Source: a virus. From it: DNA of 34,893 bases. Location: positions 1-34,893 of IMG/VR virus record IMGVR_UViG_3300025009_000281; one strand, written 5' to 3'. A program made the translations under genes and the position numbers. A model generated the notes under the pieces. It was given only the letters and a program-made list of their open reading frames with translations. It searched no databases and was not told where the DNA came from. Shown piece by piece: positions 16,401 to 24,341 of this stretch (position 1 is the first letter of the stretch; each line of letters begins with the position of its first letter).

Positions 16401-18460
16401 TAATTACCTCCTTTTTCTAATGCGTAATTTATTGCTTTTATAACATCCGCTGGTGGAATAGTGTTAATGCAATAAGGCGGACGGCAATCCATTCTATTAC
16501 CAAAACAAGGACCCAAAATAGGGCATACCCTTACATAGTCTGGTTCAACCCCTATTGTCATACGATAAGGTTGCGTTACTCGTGCTGCACCCGTCCCATA
16601 AAGGACTACTGATTGAGTGCCGACACTTGCGGCACAATGCGATATAAATGAATCAATGCAGATTACAAGTTTTGCTTGTGCCAGGATAAAAGCAGTTTCT
16701 CTAAAAGAGAGTTTCCCTCTTAAATCAAGAGATACTCCTTCTGCATATATGTCTCCATTACCTCCAACTTGAACAAAAGGAATATTCTTAAAATGTGTTA
16801 TAACTTCTGCAAATCTACTATAGACACGGAAAGGATGTCCTCCCGATGTATGGATTGCAAAGAATTCTTTGTTACCATATTTAAAATCATTAACGATTTT
16901 GGGATATATTTTTGGTTCAGTCCAAGATACATTCAGCATATCGGCATATATCCTATATAATGGAACATCAGCAGTTCCCCAATTTCCCCTCAAAACAGGT
17001 TCATGTATCATATACATTTTCTTATATTTATTTAAAAGATTAACATTCCAATCTACAACTTCATCTATATCAGGGTTACCTTCCAAAATGTCTTTGTATA
17101 TAGATTTAGTCATGTATACCAATTTTGATTCAGGGAATTTAGCTTTAACTCCTGGTATTGCAGAAGTCCCAAGCAAGACATCTCCTGCGGTTTCATCTAA
17201 GGCATATAATATATCGTTTTCATTAGTGATTTTAGGCACTACAAAAATAGGTTTTATCTTTTCAATATTAAATACTTCCCTAAATCCTTTCATAACATTA
17301 ATAATATGAAAATCTGTTAATATTAATTTAAAGCCTTCTTCTACTCTTGGGTTTAGCTTACCATCAGCAATATTTATAGCTTTTTCAACCATGTCATCTA
17401 TATCAACAATAGGTCTTGCACTGCCATCATTACCAGGGAAATGATGATAAGTCTGAATTTTAATCGGCACTCCAGCTTTTTCTAGAGTCTCGCTTAAAGC
17501 AGAATGGTCAGGCATTAATACGGGAGTTTTTGTTGCAAAAGCATATAATTTAGGTAACCAGAACCCTTCAGCAGTTGATGTAGTTATCAATAAGTCAAGG
17601 CAATTATATATCTTATTCATTTGTTCCGTAGTAACAAGATATGGATTAAAACCCTCAATATTCGGTGATTTAATAACGCCATGCTTCAATACATACCAGT
17701 TTAACATTTGCCCTAAGTTATATCCCATTGCCCATCTATCCACCATTGGATTATCAGCATTTAATCTCGTATGTAAATATAAGACAGATGGTCTTTCATA
17801 TTTCTTTTCAAATAAGTTATAAAATTGTAGAGTTCTTGGGAAGTTTTTCCTATAACTATGATGATTAATATTGCCTATTATATAAGAATCAGGATTTACA
17901 CCCAAAACATTAACTTTAAAATCTGTTAATTGGTCTTTAATAATAGGATAATATTCATCAGGATTAACGCCTATTGGTATAATTTTCATTTTTTTCTTCA
18001 ATTCGGGTGCTACTCTCAATATCTGTTTAAATCCATATTCAGAATAAACTAAAATTATATCTACATCTCTTATATAGTCAGCATAATCTCTTAATATTGG
18101 TGCATCTATTGCTGTATAAGTAATAATAACAGGATATTTTAAATGTTCATGTAAACTTCTGATTAATTGAGGCATAAATCCTAATTCAAATATATCTATC
18201 TGTAAAAAAATTACATCAAAGTTTGCTCTAATAGCATATTCAAAAAATTTAGCTCTCCCTAATGGATCATTGTGGGGGTTAGGTAATGCTGGTATAATAA
18301 AATATTCCAAACTTCTATTATCAATATAAAATTCATTAATTCCAAAAAATGTAAAATCAAATTCTTTCCCTAACGAATCGGCTATGTTTTTCATAACAAT
18401 ACCCCTACCAGTCGGAGCTGTCGGAGTATCGGAATAGCATAAAATCTGTTTTTTTGCCAT
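16400..18460 (-). CDS. Fused GT4-like plus GT9-like (heptosyltransferase-type) glycosyltransferase
   Basis: A 686-residue two-part protein. Residues 1-390 form a GT-B enzyme of GT4 type: PTGRGIVMKNIADSL at 16-30, a GNINHHSYRKN region at 196-206 and TTSTAEGFWLPKLYAFATKTP at 283-303. In that last motif Glu288 is present, but the position of the second glutamate of the E-x7-E motif is Tyr296. Residues 414-686 resemble GT9 heptosyltransferases: LLGTSAIPGVKAKFP, IHTSGGHPFR and CIDSFISHCAASVGTQSVVLYG with Asp603, Ser604 and His608. Four cysteines (646, 652, 659, 664) end the protein. Ribosome site aaggaagg precedes the ATG. It heads the cassette. A two-step glycan extension is inferred. Confidence 0.82.
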   Translation of the reverse strand: MAKKQILCYSDTPTAPTGRGIVMKNIADSLGKEFDFTFFGINEFYIDNRSLEYFIIPALPNPHNDPLGRAKFFEYAIRANFDVIFLQIDIFELGFMPQLIRSLHEHLKYPVIITYTAIDAPILRDYADYIRDVDIILVYSEYGFKQILRVAPELKKKMKIIPIGVNPDEYYPIIKDQLTDFKVNVLGVNPDSYIIGNINHHSYRKNFPRTLQFYNLFEKKYERPSVLYLHTRLNADNPMVDRWAMGYNLGQMLNWYVLKHGVIKSPNIEGFNPYLVTTEQMNKIYNCLDLLITTSTAEGFWLPKLYAFATKTPVLMPDHSALSETLEKAGVPIKIQTYHHFPGNDGSARPIVDIDDMVEKAINIADGKLNPRVEEGFKLILTDFHIINVMKGFREVFNIEKIKPIFVVPKITNENDILYALDETAGDVLLGTSAIPGVKAKFPESKLVYMTKSIYKDILEGNPDIDEVVDWNVNLLNKYKKMYMIHEPVLRGNWGTADVPLYRIYADMLNVSWTEPKIYPKIVNDFKYGNKEFFAIHTSGGHPFRVYSRFAEVITHFKNIPFVQVGGNGDIYAEGVSLDLRGKLSFRETAFILAQAKLVICIDSFISHCAASVGTQSVVLYGTGAARVTQPYRMTIGVEPDYVRVCPILGPCFGNRMDCRPPYCINTIPPADVIKAINYALEKGGN

Positions 18461-18490
18461 AAATCCTTCCTTTCATTTATATTTTAATAA

Positions 18491-18517
18491 GAAGCCCAGT
18501 TGTTCAGGCTGGGCTTC
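18491..18517 (-). terminator. Hairpin, possible weak terminator before the enzyme cassette
   Basis: Stem gaagcccag / ctgggcttc (9 bp) with a 9-base loop, in the gap between the small head-region gene and the GT4-GT9 gene. On the minus strand it is followed by TTATTAAAATAT, a poor U-tract, so termination may be partial. It would reduce cassette expression relative to the capsid genes. Confidence 0.45.
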
Positions 18518-18533
18518 AATGCTAATCCAATTA

Positions 18534-18914
18534 CTAGTTTCCAAATGCAACATAAGATACATTTGTAGTTCCAGCTTTATATAACTCTCCAGAAGCAAGC
18601 ACTTGATATATCCAGAATCTACCTGCATTAGAATAATCAGGTGCCCATGTATATTTTTCTGGTGTCACACCTGCACTTGGTGCTCCTGATCCTGCTGGTA
18701 TTACTTGGAAAACATTTGTTAGTGGGGTGCTAAAATATCCACTTCCGGTTGTTCCTACTTGTCCTCCACCAGAAACTATTATCATATTAGCTCCAGTTGA
18801 TCTGACAATATTAGGACTTGCAGAGGTAACTTTGGTTGTGCCAGCTATTTGAAGAGTTGAACGCACATCTAGTATATCTAGAACTAATTTTCTTCTCTTT
18901 CTTTCTGTTCCCAT
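18534..18914 (-). CDS. Small head-region protein, possible decoration protein
   Basis: A 126-residue protein with a basic start (GTERKRRKLVLDILDV) and a Gly/Ser/Thr-rich body (IIVSGGGQVGTTGSG, VIPAGSGAPSAGVTPEKY). It follows the major capsid gene and precedes the hairpin and enzyme cassette. Size, beta-rich composition and position fit a capsid-binding or cement protein. No family was recognised. Its Ser/Thr richness and location make it one candidate acceptor for the neighbouring glycosyltransferases, which is speculation. Confidence 0.6.
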   Translation of the reverse strand: MGTERKRRKLVLDILDVRSTLQIAGTTKVTSASPNIVRSTGANMIIVSGGGQVGTTGSGYFSTPLTNVFQVIPAGSGAPSAGVTPEKYTWAPDYSNAGRFWIYQVLASGELYKAGTTNVSYVAFGN

Positions 18915-18963
18915 ATTATTCTCCTTCTAACCATCGTAAGTTATAACTTACTTAGGCAACAGA

Positions 18964-19893
18964 TTAAGCTACAATATTCGCAAACATGTAACCACAATCT
19001 GCACTTACAACATATTCATCTACACTATGCCATGCCTCATATACATCCTGAGATTTATTCTCTTCTCTCCAGCTTTTTACATAATCAGAGGGGCCATGAC
19101 TAAATATATAAGCAGCAGTTGGAGTTCTAAGTCCTGGTTTTGGAGCTACATAACCAATCCAACAATGTTTTCCCCATATATAAGCCATAGTTGTTGTAGA
19201 TGCGCCTTCTACTGAAGTTGCCTTTATTGCTTTTCCAACAAGCAATTTATCAAATCCAAGTAATGCTGCTGTTGCATCTACTGTTAGTATTCTTTTATCA
19301 TTGTTTGAAAGTTTACTTAGAAAGTCAGGATGAGTCCTTAGAATATCCCATACCTGCGCTCCTATAACCATTGTATTGGGGTCTCTCCCTATAAGTCCTC
19401 TAACTGTTGATACAGCAGTATAAAGAATATCATAGAATGGGTCAGATGCTGCATAATCATTCCACAGATTTGATGGTGTAGAAGTGCTTGTCCAATTTGC
19501 AGCAGTAAATATCATTGAAGCAACTCTCCCTTCCATCCCTAATAACAATACATTTTTCGCATATTCCGTAGCTTCTACTTCCAAATTAAAAGGTGGATCT
19601 GCATTATTTTTGACTTGATCTGCAACTTCTTTTGCCCATGAATAATCTATGCAAGTATAAGAATTACTCACATCTATACGGTATCCGCCTCTAGGGCCTT
19701 CGGAACTCACACCTCTTGGCACTATTTCATCTCTGAACCAGTCAGCTTTTGAATATAATGGCACTATATCTGACTTTTTCTTTACATCTATTATCGGTGC
19801 TACTTTATCAGCAATAAATTCAGTATTTTTGTATAATACTGAAATGTTAGACATTATTTGATTTACATGAACATCATGTTCTGTTGGTAACAT
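18964..19893 (-). CDS. Major capsid protein (HK97-type fold expected)
   Basis: A 309-residue protein with ribosome site aggaggtgaagagaa. The N-terminal arm MLPTEHDVHVNQIMSNISVLYKN is followed by FIADKVAPIIDVKKKSD, then GGYRID and CIDYSWAKEVADQVKNNADPPF. A long helix (EVEATEYAKNVLLLGMEGRVASMIF) is followed by DPNTMVIGAQVWDILRTHPDF. This is the pattern of capsid proteins found with DUF2190 decoration and Mu-like I proteins. Length and gene order support it: protease/scaffold, decoration, capsid. Confidence 0.85.
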   Translation of the reverse strand: MLPTEHDVHVNQIMSNISVLYKNTEFIADKVAPIIDVKKKSDIVPLYSKADWFRDEIVPRGVSSEGPRGGYRIDVSNSYTCIDYSWAKEVADQVKNNADPPFNLEVEATEYAKNVLLLGMEGRVASMIFTAANWTSTSTPSNLWNDYAASDPFYDILYTAVSTVRGLIGRDPNTMVIGAQVWDILRTHPDFLSKLSNNDKRILTVDATAALLGFDKLLVGKAIKATSVEGASTTTMAYIWGKHCWIGYVAPKPGLRTPTAAYIFSHGPSDYVKSWREENKSQDVYEAWHSVDEYVVSADCGYMFANIVA

Positions 19894-19909
19894 TTCTCTT
19901 CACCTCCTA

Positions 19910-20296
19910 TTATGATTCTTTATGCCCTAAGCCAACAAGAACAACTTCTATAATCTCATTAGCGGCAGTTGCTACTTCTTTATTTACTCCTACTCTATAT
20001 TGGTTACCATTGGTCTGAGTTATAACTCTACCACTGGAATCAAAAGTTAGCATCGTTCCCGCACTTGCTATTGCGTCTCCTGCTACTACTTTGCTTGTTC
20101 CTGCCTGCCTTACTGTAGCCTCTTCATTGGCTGCAGCAGGGTCATTCTGCAATATTCCTACAGGAACTTGTGATGTATTTGTTGCTGCTGTGTTGACAGT
20201 ATCTGCTGCTGATATTCTCATTACATAATATTGCTTCGCACTTAAATCCCCAGCAGCTTTATAACTTATATCATTTCCGTCTGTAGATTTAGACAT
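19910..20296 (-). CDS. Head decoration protein (DUF2190-like)
   Basis: A 128-residue Ala/Thr-rich beta protein: GDLSAKQYYVMRISAADTVNT, then PVGILQNDPAAANEEATVRQ and GTSKVVAGDAIASAGTMLTF. The 'G-I-L-x-N-x-P-x-A-G/N' strand and the closing IIEVVLVG strand are typical of DUF2190 capsid-stabilising proteins next to major capsid genes. It lies 16 bases upstream of the major capsid gene. Confidence 0.75.
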   Translation of the reverse strand: MSKSTDGNDISYKAAGDLSAKQYYVMRISAADTVNTAATNTSQVPVGILQNDPAAANEEATVRQAGTSKVVAGDAIASAGTMLTFDSSGRVITQTNGNQYRVGVNKEVATAANEIIEVVLVGLGHKES

Positions 20297-20315
20297 TTTT
20301 TCTACCTCCTATTTC

Positions 20316-20864
20316 TCATGTTTTGAAGCCTTGAGCTTCTCTATATATCTTATAGAGTTCAGGTTTTTCTTTAAATACCATAGTCAAAGCTCCTGCATAA
20401 TCTATTTTAGCTTCGGTCATTTTCTTAGCTATCTCTTCTTCTACCAGCTCCATACCTTCTTTTACTTTAACAGAGTCTCCATCTGCACCTCTTATGCCGA
20501 GGTCAACAATAGGTGGTAATTCTGATAGTAATTTTGTAGTTCTTTCAGGATCAATTTTATACCATTCTACATAATGGTCTTTAAGGACTGGAATTATTCT
20601 CCCCTCTTTGAGGGCTTTATTTATAACTTCATCCATTTCTTTATCTCTTAGCTTATCTTCAAGAGTTTTACTCTTTTCTGCGAGTCTTTTTATTTCTTCT
20701 TGATCCTTTATAACTAAATCAGATAGCTTTTTGACTTCTTCTTTTAGTTTATCTGAATTTTCCATGTTTTTTACTCCTTCTTTTAGTTTGCGAATTGCGG
20801 TTATAGCAATTTCTATTGCTGAATCTTCTGGCAATTCTAACTCTTGTAATATTAAATTATCCAT
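20316..20864 (-). CDS. Nested scaffold protein from internal start
   Basis: In-frame internal ATG at 20864-20862 gives a 182-residue product (MDNLILQELELPEDSAIEIA start). An almost ideal ribosome site, AAGGAGG at 20879-20873 with 8-base spacing, lies before it inside the protease gene. The protein is a long coiled coil (residues 20-90) plus a mixed C-terminal part. Mu and lambda make scaffold from an internal start of the protease gene, which this mirrors. Expression ratio cannot be read from sequence. Confidence 0.75.
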   Translation of the reverse strand: MDNLILQELELPEDSAIEIAITAIRKLKEGVKNMENSDKLKEEVKKLSDLVIKDQEEIKRLAEKSKTLEDKLRDKEMDEVINKALKEGRIIPVLKDHYVEWYKIDPERTTKLLSELPPIVDLGIRGADGDSVKVKEGMELVEEEIAKKMTEAKIDYAGALTMVFKEKPELYKIYREAQGFKT

Positions 20865-21764
20865 TGATACTTCCTCCTTCTTCTGTTTTTGTTTAGCTGC
20901 AGTCCATTCTGCTAATTTCCACCCTTCAGATAACATAACAGGGGACATTCCTTCTAGAAATGGTCTATTTGTAAGAGCAGAGGCGAAAACAGTTTGTCCT
21001 TGTTGTTTACCCTGTTTATTTGTATAGGCAAAATCAAATTCTGGACTTAAGAATCTATATTCACCATTAACAATGTAGTCTACAGCTCTCTTTGTCCAGT
21101 ATGGGATAGCCCAAAGCCCTTGTTTACCTTTATTTAATAATTTTCTTATCCATCCAGCAGCTGGAACAGGTCCCTGTATATTGCCATCGGCTGACAAATG
21201 TTCATAATCTATTACTAATTCACGCTTGCCCTTCTCAAAATTTTCTACAAATTTTGCTACATCACCTTCTGTAATTGAAAAATCCCCATATTCAGGGTGA
21301 CTCCATTCTCCTACACACATTATCTGTATAGGGGCACCCTCTGTTAAGCCTTTTATATCTATTTCCGTAGTATCTATAAGTCTTATGCCATGTAAATCAA
21401 TAATAGACTTCATTTTGCTTTTAGACCCATCTTTAGGAACCAACATCATTCCAGACATTATATTCTGCATCATATCGCCCATCATTTTTTGCATCATCTT
21501 CTTCATTTTTTCATCTTCATCACCGTCTGATATACCAGGCACATGCACAGAATTAGGAGTTGGTTCCATTGCCTTCTTTACCCACTCCTCACCTTCCTTA
21601 GTATATTGCTTCTTAACTGCTGCCCATGCGACAGCAAAACTTTTTTCTTCATCTCCATCATATTGTTCGTAAGCACTATTAAAGGCACTTTGCCAGATAT
21701 TCTGAGCATGAGATGGCATTGTCTTCACTCCATCAGGCAAACTATCTAATGTTGGATATGGCAT
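20316..21764 (-). CDS. ChaB-fused capsid maturation protease/scaffold (Mu gpI-like)
   Basis: A 482-residue protein. Residues 1-65 form a ChaB-like domain (AQNIWQSAFNSAYEQYDGDEEKSFAVAWAAVKKQY, split here: IWQSAFNSAYEQY, then EEKSFAVAWAAVKKQY). A Met-rich linker follows (about 82-112). Residues about 120-300 match Mu protein I: GEWSHPEYGDFSITEGDV, ELVIDYEHLSADG, PVPAAGWI and EYRFLSPEFDF. The C-terminal ~180 residues are a Glu/Lys coiled coil, the scaffold, with its own start at 20864. Proteases of this family cut scaffold during capsid maturation. The ChaB fusion is unusual but known in phage head operons. Confidence 0.82.
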   Translation of the reverse strand: MPYPTLDSLPDGVKTMPSHAQNIWQSAFNSAYEQYDGDEEKSFAVAWAAVKKQYTKEGEEWVKKAMEPTPNSVHVPGISDGDEDEKMKKMMQKMMGDMMQNIMSGMMLVPKDGSKSKMKSIIDLHGIRLIDTTEIDIKGLTEGAPIQIMCVGEWSHPEYGDFSITEGDVAKFVENFEKGKRELVIDYEHLSADGNIQGPVPAAGWIRKLLNKGKQGLWAIPYWTKRAVDYIVNGEYRFLSPEFDFAYTNKQGKQQGQTVFASALTNRPFLEGMSPVMLSEGWKLAEWTAAKQKQKKEEVSMDNLILQELELPEDSAIEIAITAIRKLKEGVKNMENSDKLKEEVKKLSDLVIKDQEEIKRLAEKSKTLEDKLRDKEMDEVINKALKEGRIIPVLKDHYVEWYKIDPERTTKLLSELPPIVDLGIRGADGDSVKVKEGMELVEEEIAKKMTEAKIDYAGALTMVFKEKPELYKIYREAQGFKT

Positions 21765-21796
21765 TTTATACCTCCATCTTTTTTTTCATATATAAT

Positions 21797-21839
21797 AAAA
21801 AAGCCTGTTAGAGCCAGTCATGCATGACCCTAACAGGCT
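21797..21839 (-). terminator. Strong intrinsic terminator / attenuator before protease gene
   Basis: Stem agcctgttag / ctaacaggct (10 bp) plus an inner gtca/tgac helix; on the minus strand six T follow (21802-21797). It sits in the leader of the protease/scaffold gene, 33 bases upstream of its ATG, so it should limit head gene transcription. A second hairpin upstream (21853-21871) contains AAGCCTG, which could pair with the 3' terminator arm and block it. Confidence 0.7.
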
Positions 21840-21902
21840 AAATATTATTGCTCTAAGCTGATCAGGCTTAGATTAAATTAATATATTTTTATTATAATTT
21901 AT

Positions 21903-21931
21903 ATTATATCATATTATAAAAAACAAGGCAA
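21903..21931 (-). promoter_or_regulatory. Promoter for capsid gene block
   Basis: On the minus strand TTGCCT (21931-21926) is followed after exactly 17 bases by TATAAT (21908-21903), with TGA directly before it as an extended -10. Predicted start near 21896. The transcript would carry the two hairpins before the protease/scaffold gene. Confidence 0.6.
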
Positions 21932-22178
21932 AGTTCTTGGATTTGTTTGAGCCACATCTGCGGATTAAACAAAACCAATGCAAAATCATAAGGAATGTAA
22001 TTAAAAAAATGCGTAATCGTAAACATTTATCTCCTAAAAATCTTGATCTTTTTAAACATTTAGCTTCAAAACTTCACCTTTAGCTGGTGGTAGTTGACAT
22101 TTCTATTAAAGCAATTTTTTCTATATTGTATGAGCATCACTCAAATTTTTCGTTTCTTTCTTTTTTCTTGAATCCATA

Positions 22179-24341
22179 TTACCTTACCTCTTTCATCAAA
22201 TAAACATTAATACACCTACATCTTAATCCACCAGAACATCGGGGGTTTGGAGTTGCATAGACTGGATCATTTAATTTATGTCTTATTCCATCAAGATTTC
22301 GGCAAGGAATACATGATTTTGTATCCATTACTGCTGAATATACCGCAGTCTCTACTACTTCTTCGTATTGCTGGGCTTCTGTATTTCTTCCTATACCAAA
22401 AGCTTCCATTACTGCCATATTTGCAGATTTTTCAAGTTCTCTATCTGATAACTCCTGTAAATCTTGAAAGACTAATTTTCGTGTAGTTTCATTGTCTATC
22501 CCAGAACGCTTATAATTCATTGCTGAAAAGGTTGCTGTATCAAGATATTTCTGGGATAATCTTCTCGCAACTAGCAAAGATTTAGCATAAATATAAGCAA
22601 ATATAGCTTTTTCGTCTATATTTGATTTTTTATCTTCGTCTTTTAATAATCTTACTGGTCTTGCTTGTTTTTCTATCTCATTATTAACTTGTTTTCTTCC
22701 AAAATTGTATATAGAGACAAGTACATCTTTGATATTTTCAGCCATTTGAGATACATATCGTGCTTTTACATTAGGAATATCATCTACTTCTCTTTTTGAC
22801 ACTTCATAGGCAATATTATCTATCTGGTCTTTCTGTATTGATTGCACTTTTTGAATGAGAAGATTAACCGCTTCATCAAGCCCATCCTCCATCTCTTTTA
22901 AAGCCAAAATATTGCTTTCCAAATCAGTTGGTTCTCTTAGATATTCTACTTTATCTTTTTTTTCTTTTCTTTCTTCTTCCGCTTTCTCCCCATGATAATA
23001 ACCTCCTATTTGAAATTTTGGTTTGATACCAGCTATTTTATATATTCTCTCTTTCATGTTTTGATAGTTTTCGTTCTTGTCTACTGGTTCAACTTCCCCA
23101 TCTTCTGATCTGATAGGCAAATCCATCTGAGTTCTTAATGCCGATTCTGTGCTTATATCGGGTTGTAAGAAACCAGATTTTGCTAAATTTAGCAATGTTT
23201 GAGATAATTTTACAAAATCCATAGCTTGTAGTCTTGAACATTTTAATTTAGGATATTTATTGACTTTCCAATTAAAATCAACTAATTGCTTAATACCATA
23301 AGCATTCATGGTATCTTCAATATTCCTTGCTTGTGCCTGTAATGCCATCAAGAAAAAGTCAGACATTGTTTCACCTAATGCCCTTGCTCCTAATTCGGAA
23401 ATACCATATAATAAAAATTGCTGCAATATACTCGTTGCAATCATTTCGTTATGGTGTTTTATGAGCCTACTCGGATCTGTTAATTGACCTGTATAACCTT
23501 CAATTTTAAACTCCCAACCAGGAGGCTTCATTACATAAGCTCTTTCATGTGCTCTTACCGATTCTCCTATGCTTTTTGCGGTGGTTACATCATCGTTTGT
23601 ATATCCTATTGGTAATGTTATAACAGGTATTCCCATTCCATGCCTTTCAACTGCCATTGCTCCTATACGGTAAAGATGGCTTTTGTAATACCAATGTTGT
23701 CTCATAGCCCTTAAATATGATTTACCTTCATAATTAGAGCCTTCTCTTTGATTTGTAAATATTAATAATTTATTGATTGGTATAGTATAAGTGCCACTCT
23801 GCTCACCTTTCATCACTTTTTGTGTCCATGATTTAATACCTCCAGAATCATCAAATTCCCAAGACCACGAAGTTTTAGGTAATCTCGGTGCTAAAGTTTT
23901 CCAATAATATTTATTATCATCTCCAACTATAAAAATCTTTTCAAAATTACTGAATCCAAAAGCGTTCATTAAAAATATATGTTCCAAAAAAGAATCCCAA
24001 GAAATTGACAATCCCTCGAAGAGGTTATCTTTTACAAAATCAGCAATCTCTCTATCAATTCCATCTTGTGAAGTAGGCACTATATCCCATTCGGCAGTGC
24101 GTAAAGGTAATGAACAGCCCAACAACACTGCTGAAACCATGCCATCCCCGCTCCTCATTTGTTCATATTCTTCATACTTTTTAGTATGTTGTAAATCAAC
24201 ATTGTATTCATCGTAAATAATACCCGAATAGACAGTTGTTCCAGTTACTCCTATTTCTTGCCCAAATGCTCCTGCTGTTGTAGGTGTTTTTTGGCTTTCT
24301 TCTTTTTTGAATAATTTTATTTCAAAGGGTCCTAGTTTCAA
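22179..24341 (-). CDS. Portal protein (DUF935/Mu gp29-like) fused to MuF-type C-terminus
   Basis: A 720-residue protein starting at TTG, one base after the radical SAM stop. GGAG lies 9 bases before it and no ATG is near. Residues about 40-470 are the portal: MRSGDGMVSAVLLGCSLPLR, ISWDSFLEHIFLMNAFGFSNFEKIF, NKLLIFTNQREGSNYEGKSY and AHERAYVMKPPGWEF match the DUF935 pattern. A helical section (470-660) leads to a MuF-like end: DTKSCIPCRNLDG (Cys677, Cys680), then PNPRC (Cys702) and RCRC (Cys708, Cys710). Mu gpF is a separate minor head protein; here both parts share one chain. The portal forms the DNA gate of the head. Confidence 0.87.
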   Translation of the reverse strand: MKLGPFEIKLFKKEESQKTPTTAGAFGQEIGVTGTTVYSGIIYDEYNVDLQHTKKYEEYEQMRSGDGMVSAVLLGCSLPLRTAEWDIVPTSQDGIDREIADFVKDNLFEGLSISWDSFLEHIFLMNAFGFSNFEKIFIVGDDNKYYWKTLAPRLPKTSWSWEFDDSGGIKSWTQKVMKGEQSGTYTIPINKLLIFTNQREGSNYEGKSYLRAMRQHWYYKSHLYRIGAMAVERHGMGIPVITLPIGYTNDDVTTAKSIGESVRAHERAYVMKPPGWEFKIEGYTGQLTDPSRLIKHHNEMIATSILQQFLLYGISELGARALGETMSDFFLMALQAQARNIEDTMNAYGIKQLVDFNWKVNKYPKLKCSRLQAMDFVKLSQTLLNLAKSGFLQPDISTESALRTQMDLPIRSEDGEVEPVDKNENYQNMKERIYKIAGIKPKFQIGGYYHGEKAEEERKEKKDKVEYLREPTDLESNILALKEMEDGLDEAVNLLIQKVQSIQKDQIDNIAYEVSKREVDDIPNVKARYVSQMAENIKDVLVSIYNFGRKQVNNEIEKQARPVRLLKDEDKKSNIDEKAIFAYIYAKSLLVARRLSQKYLDTATFSAMNYKRSGIDNETTRKLVFQDLQELSDRELEKSANMAVMEAFGIGRNTEAQQYEEVVETAVYSAVMDTKSCIPCRNLDGIRHKLNDPVYATPNPRCSGGLRCRCINVYLMKEVR

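Larger units (their letters stand above)
21765..22178. other. 414-base non-coding gap between portal and protease genes
   Basis: It contains the promoter at 21903-21931, two hairpins (21802-21839 and 21853-21871) and AT-rich sequence. Short frames occur on the minus strand: 40 residues from ATG 22026 to 21904 with ggag before it, and 18 residues near 22175. A 24-residue frame with no ribosome site lies on the plus strand near 22010. None is convincing. No RNA gene was recognised beyond the leader described separately. Confidence 0.6.

Noticed and set aside
16769-17309. Plus-strand frames opposite the GT4-GT9 gene
   Set aside because: Antisense to a gene with clear enzyme motifs; no promoter or ribosome site.
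21904-22026. 40-residue minus-strand frame in the portal-protease gap
   Set aside because: It overlaps the well-formed promoter, is driven by AT-rich sequence and shows no protein-like pattern despite a ggag before its ATG.
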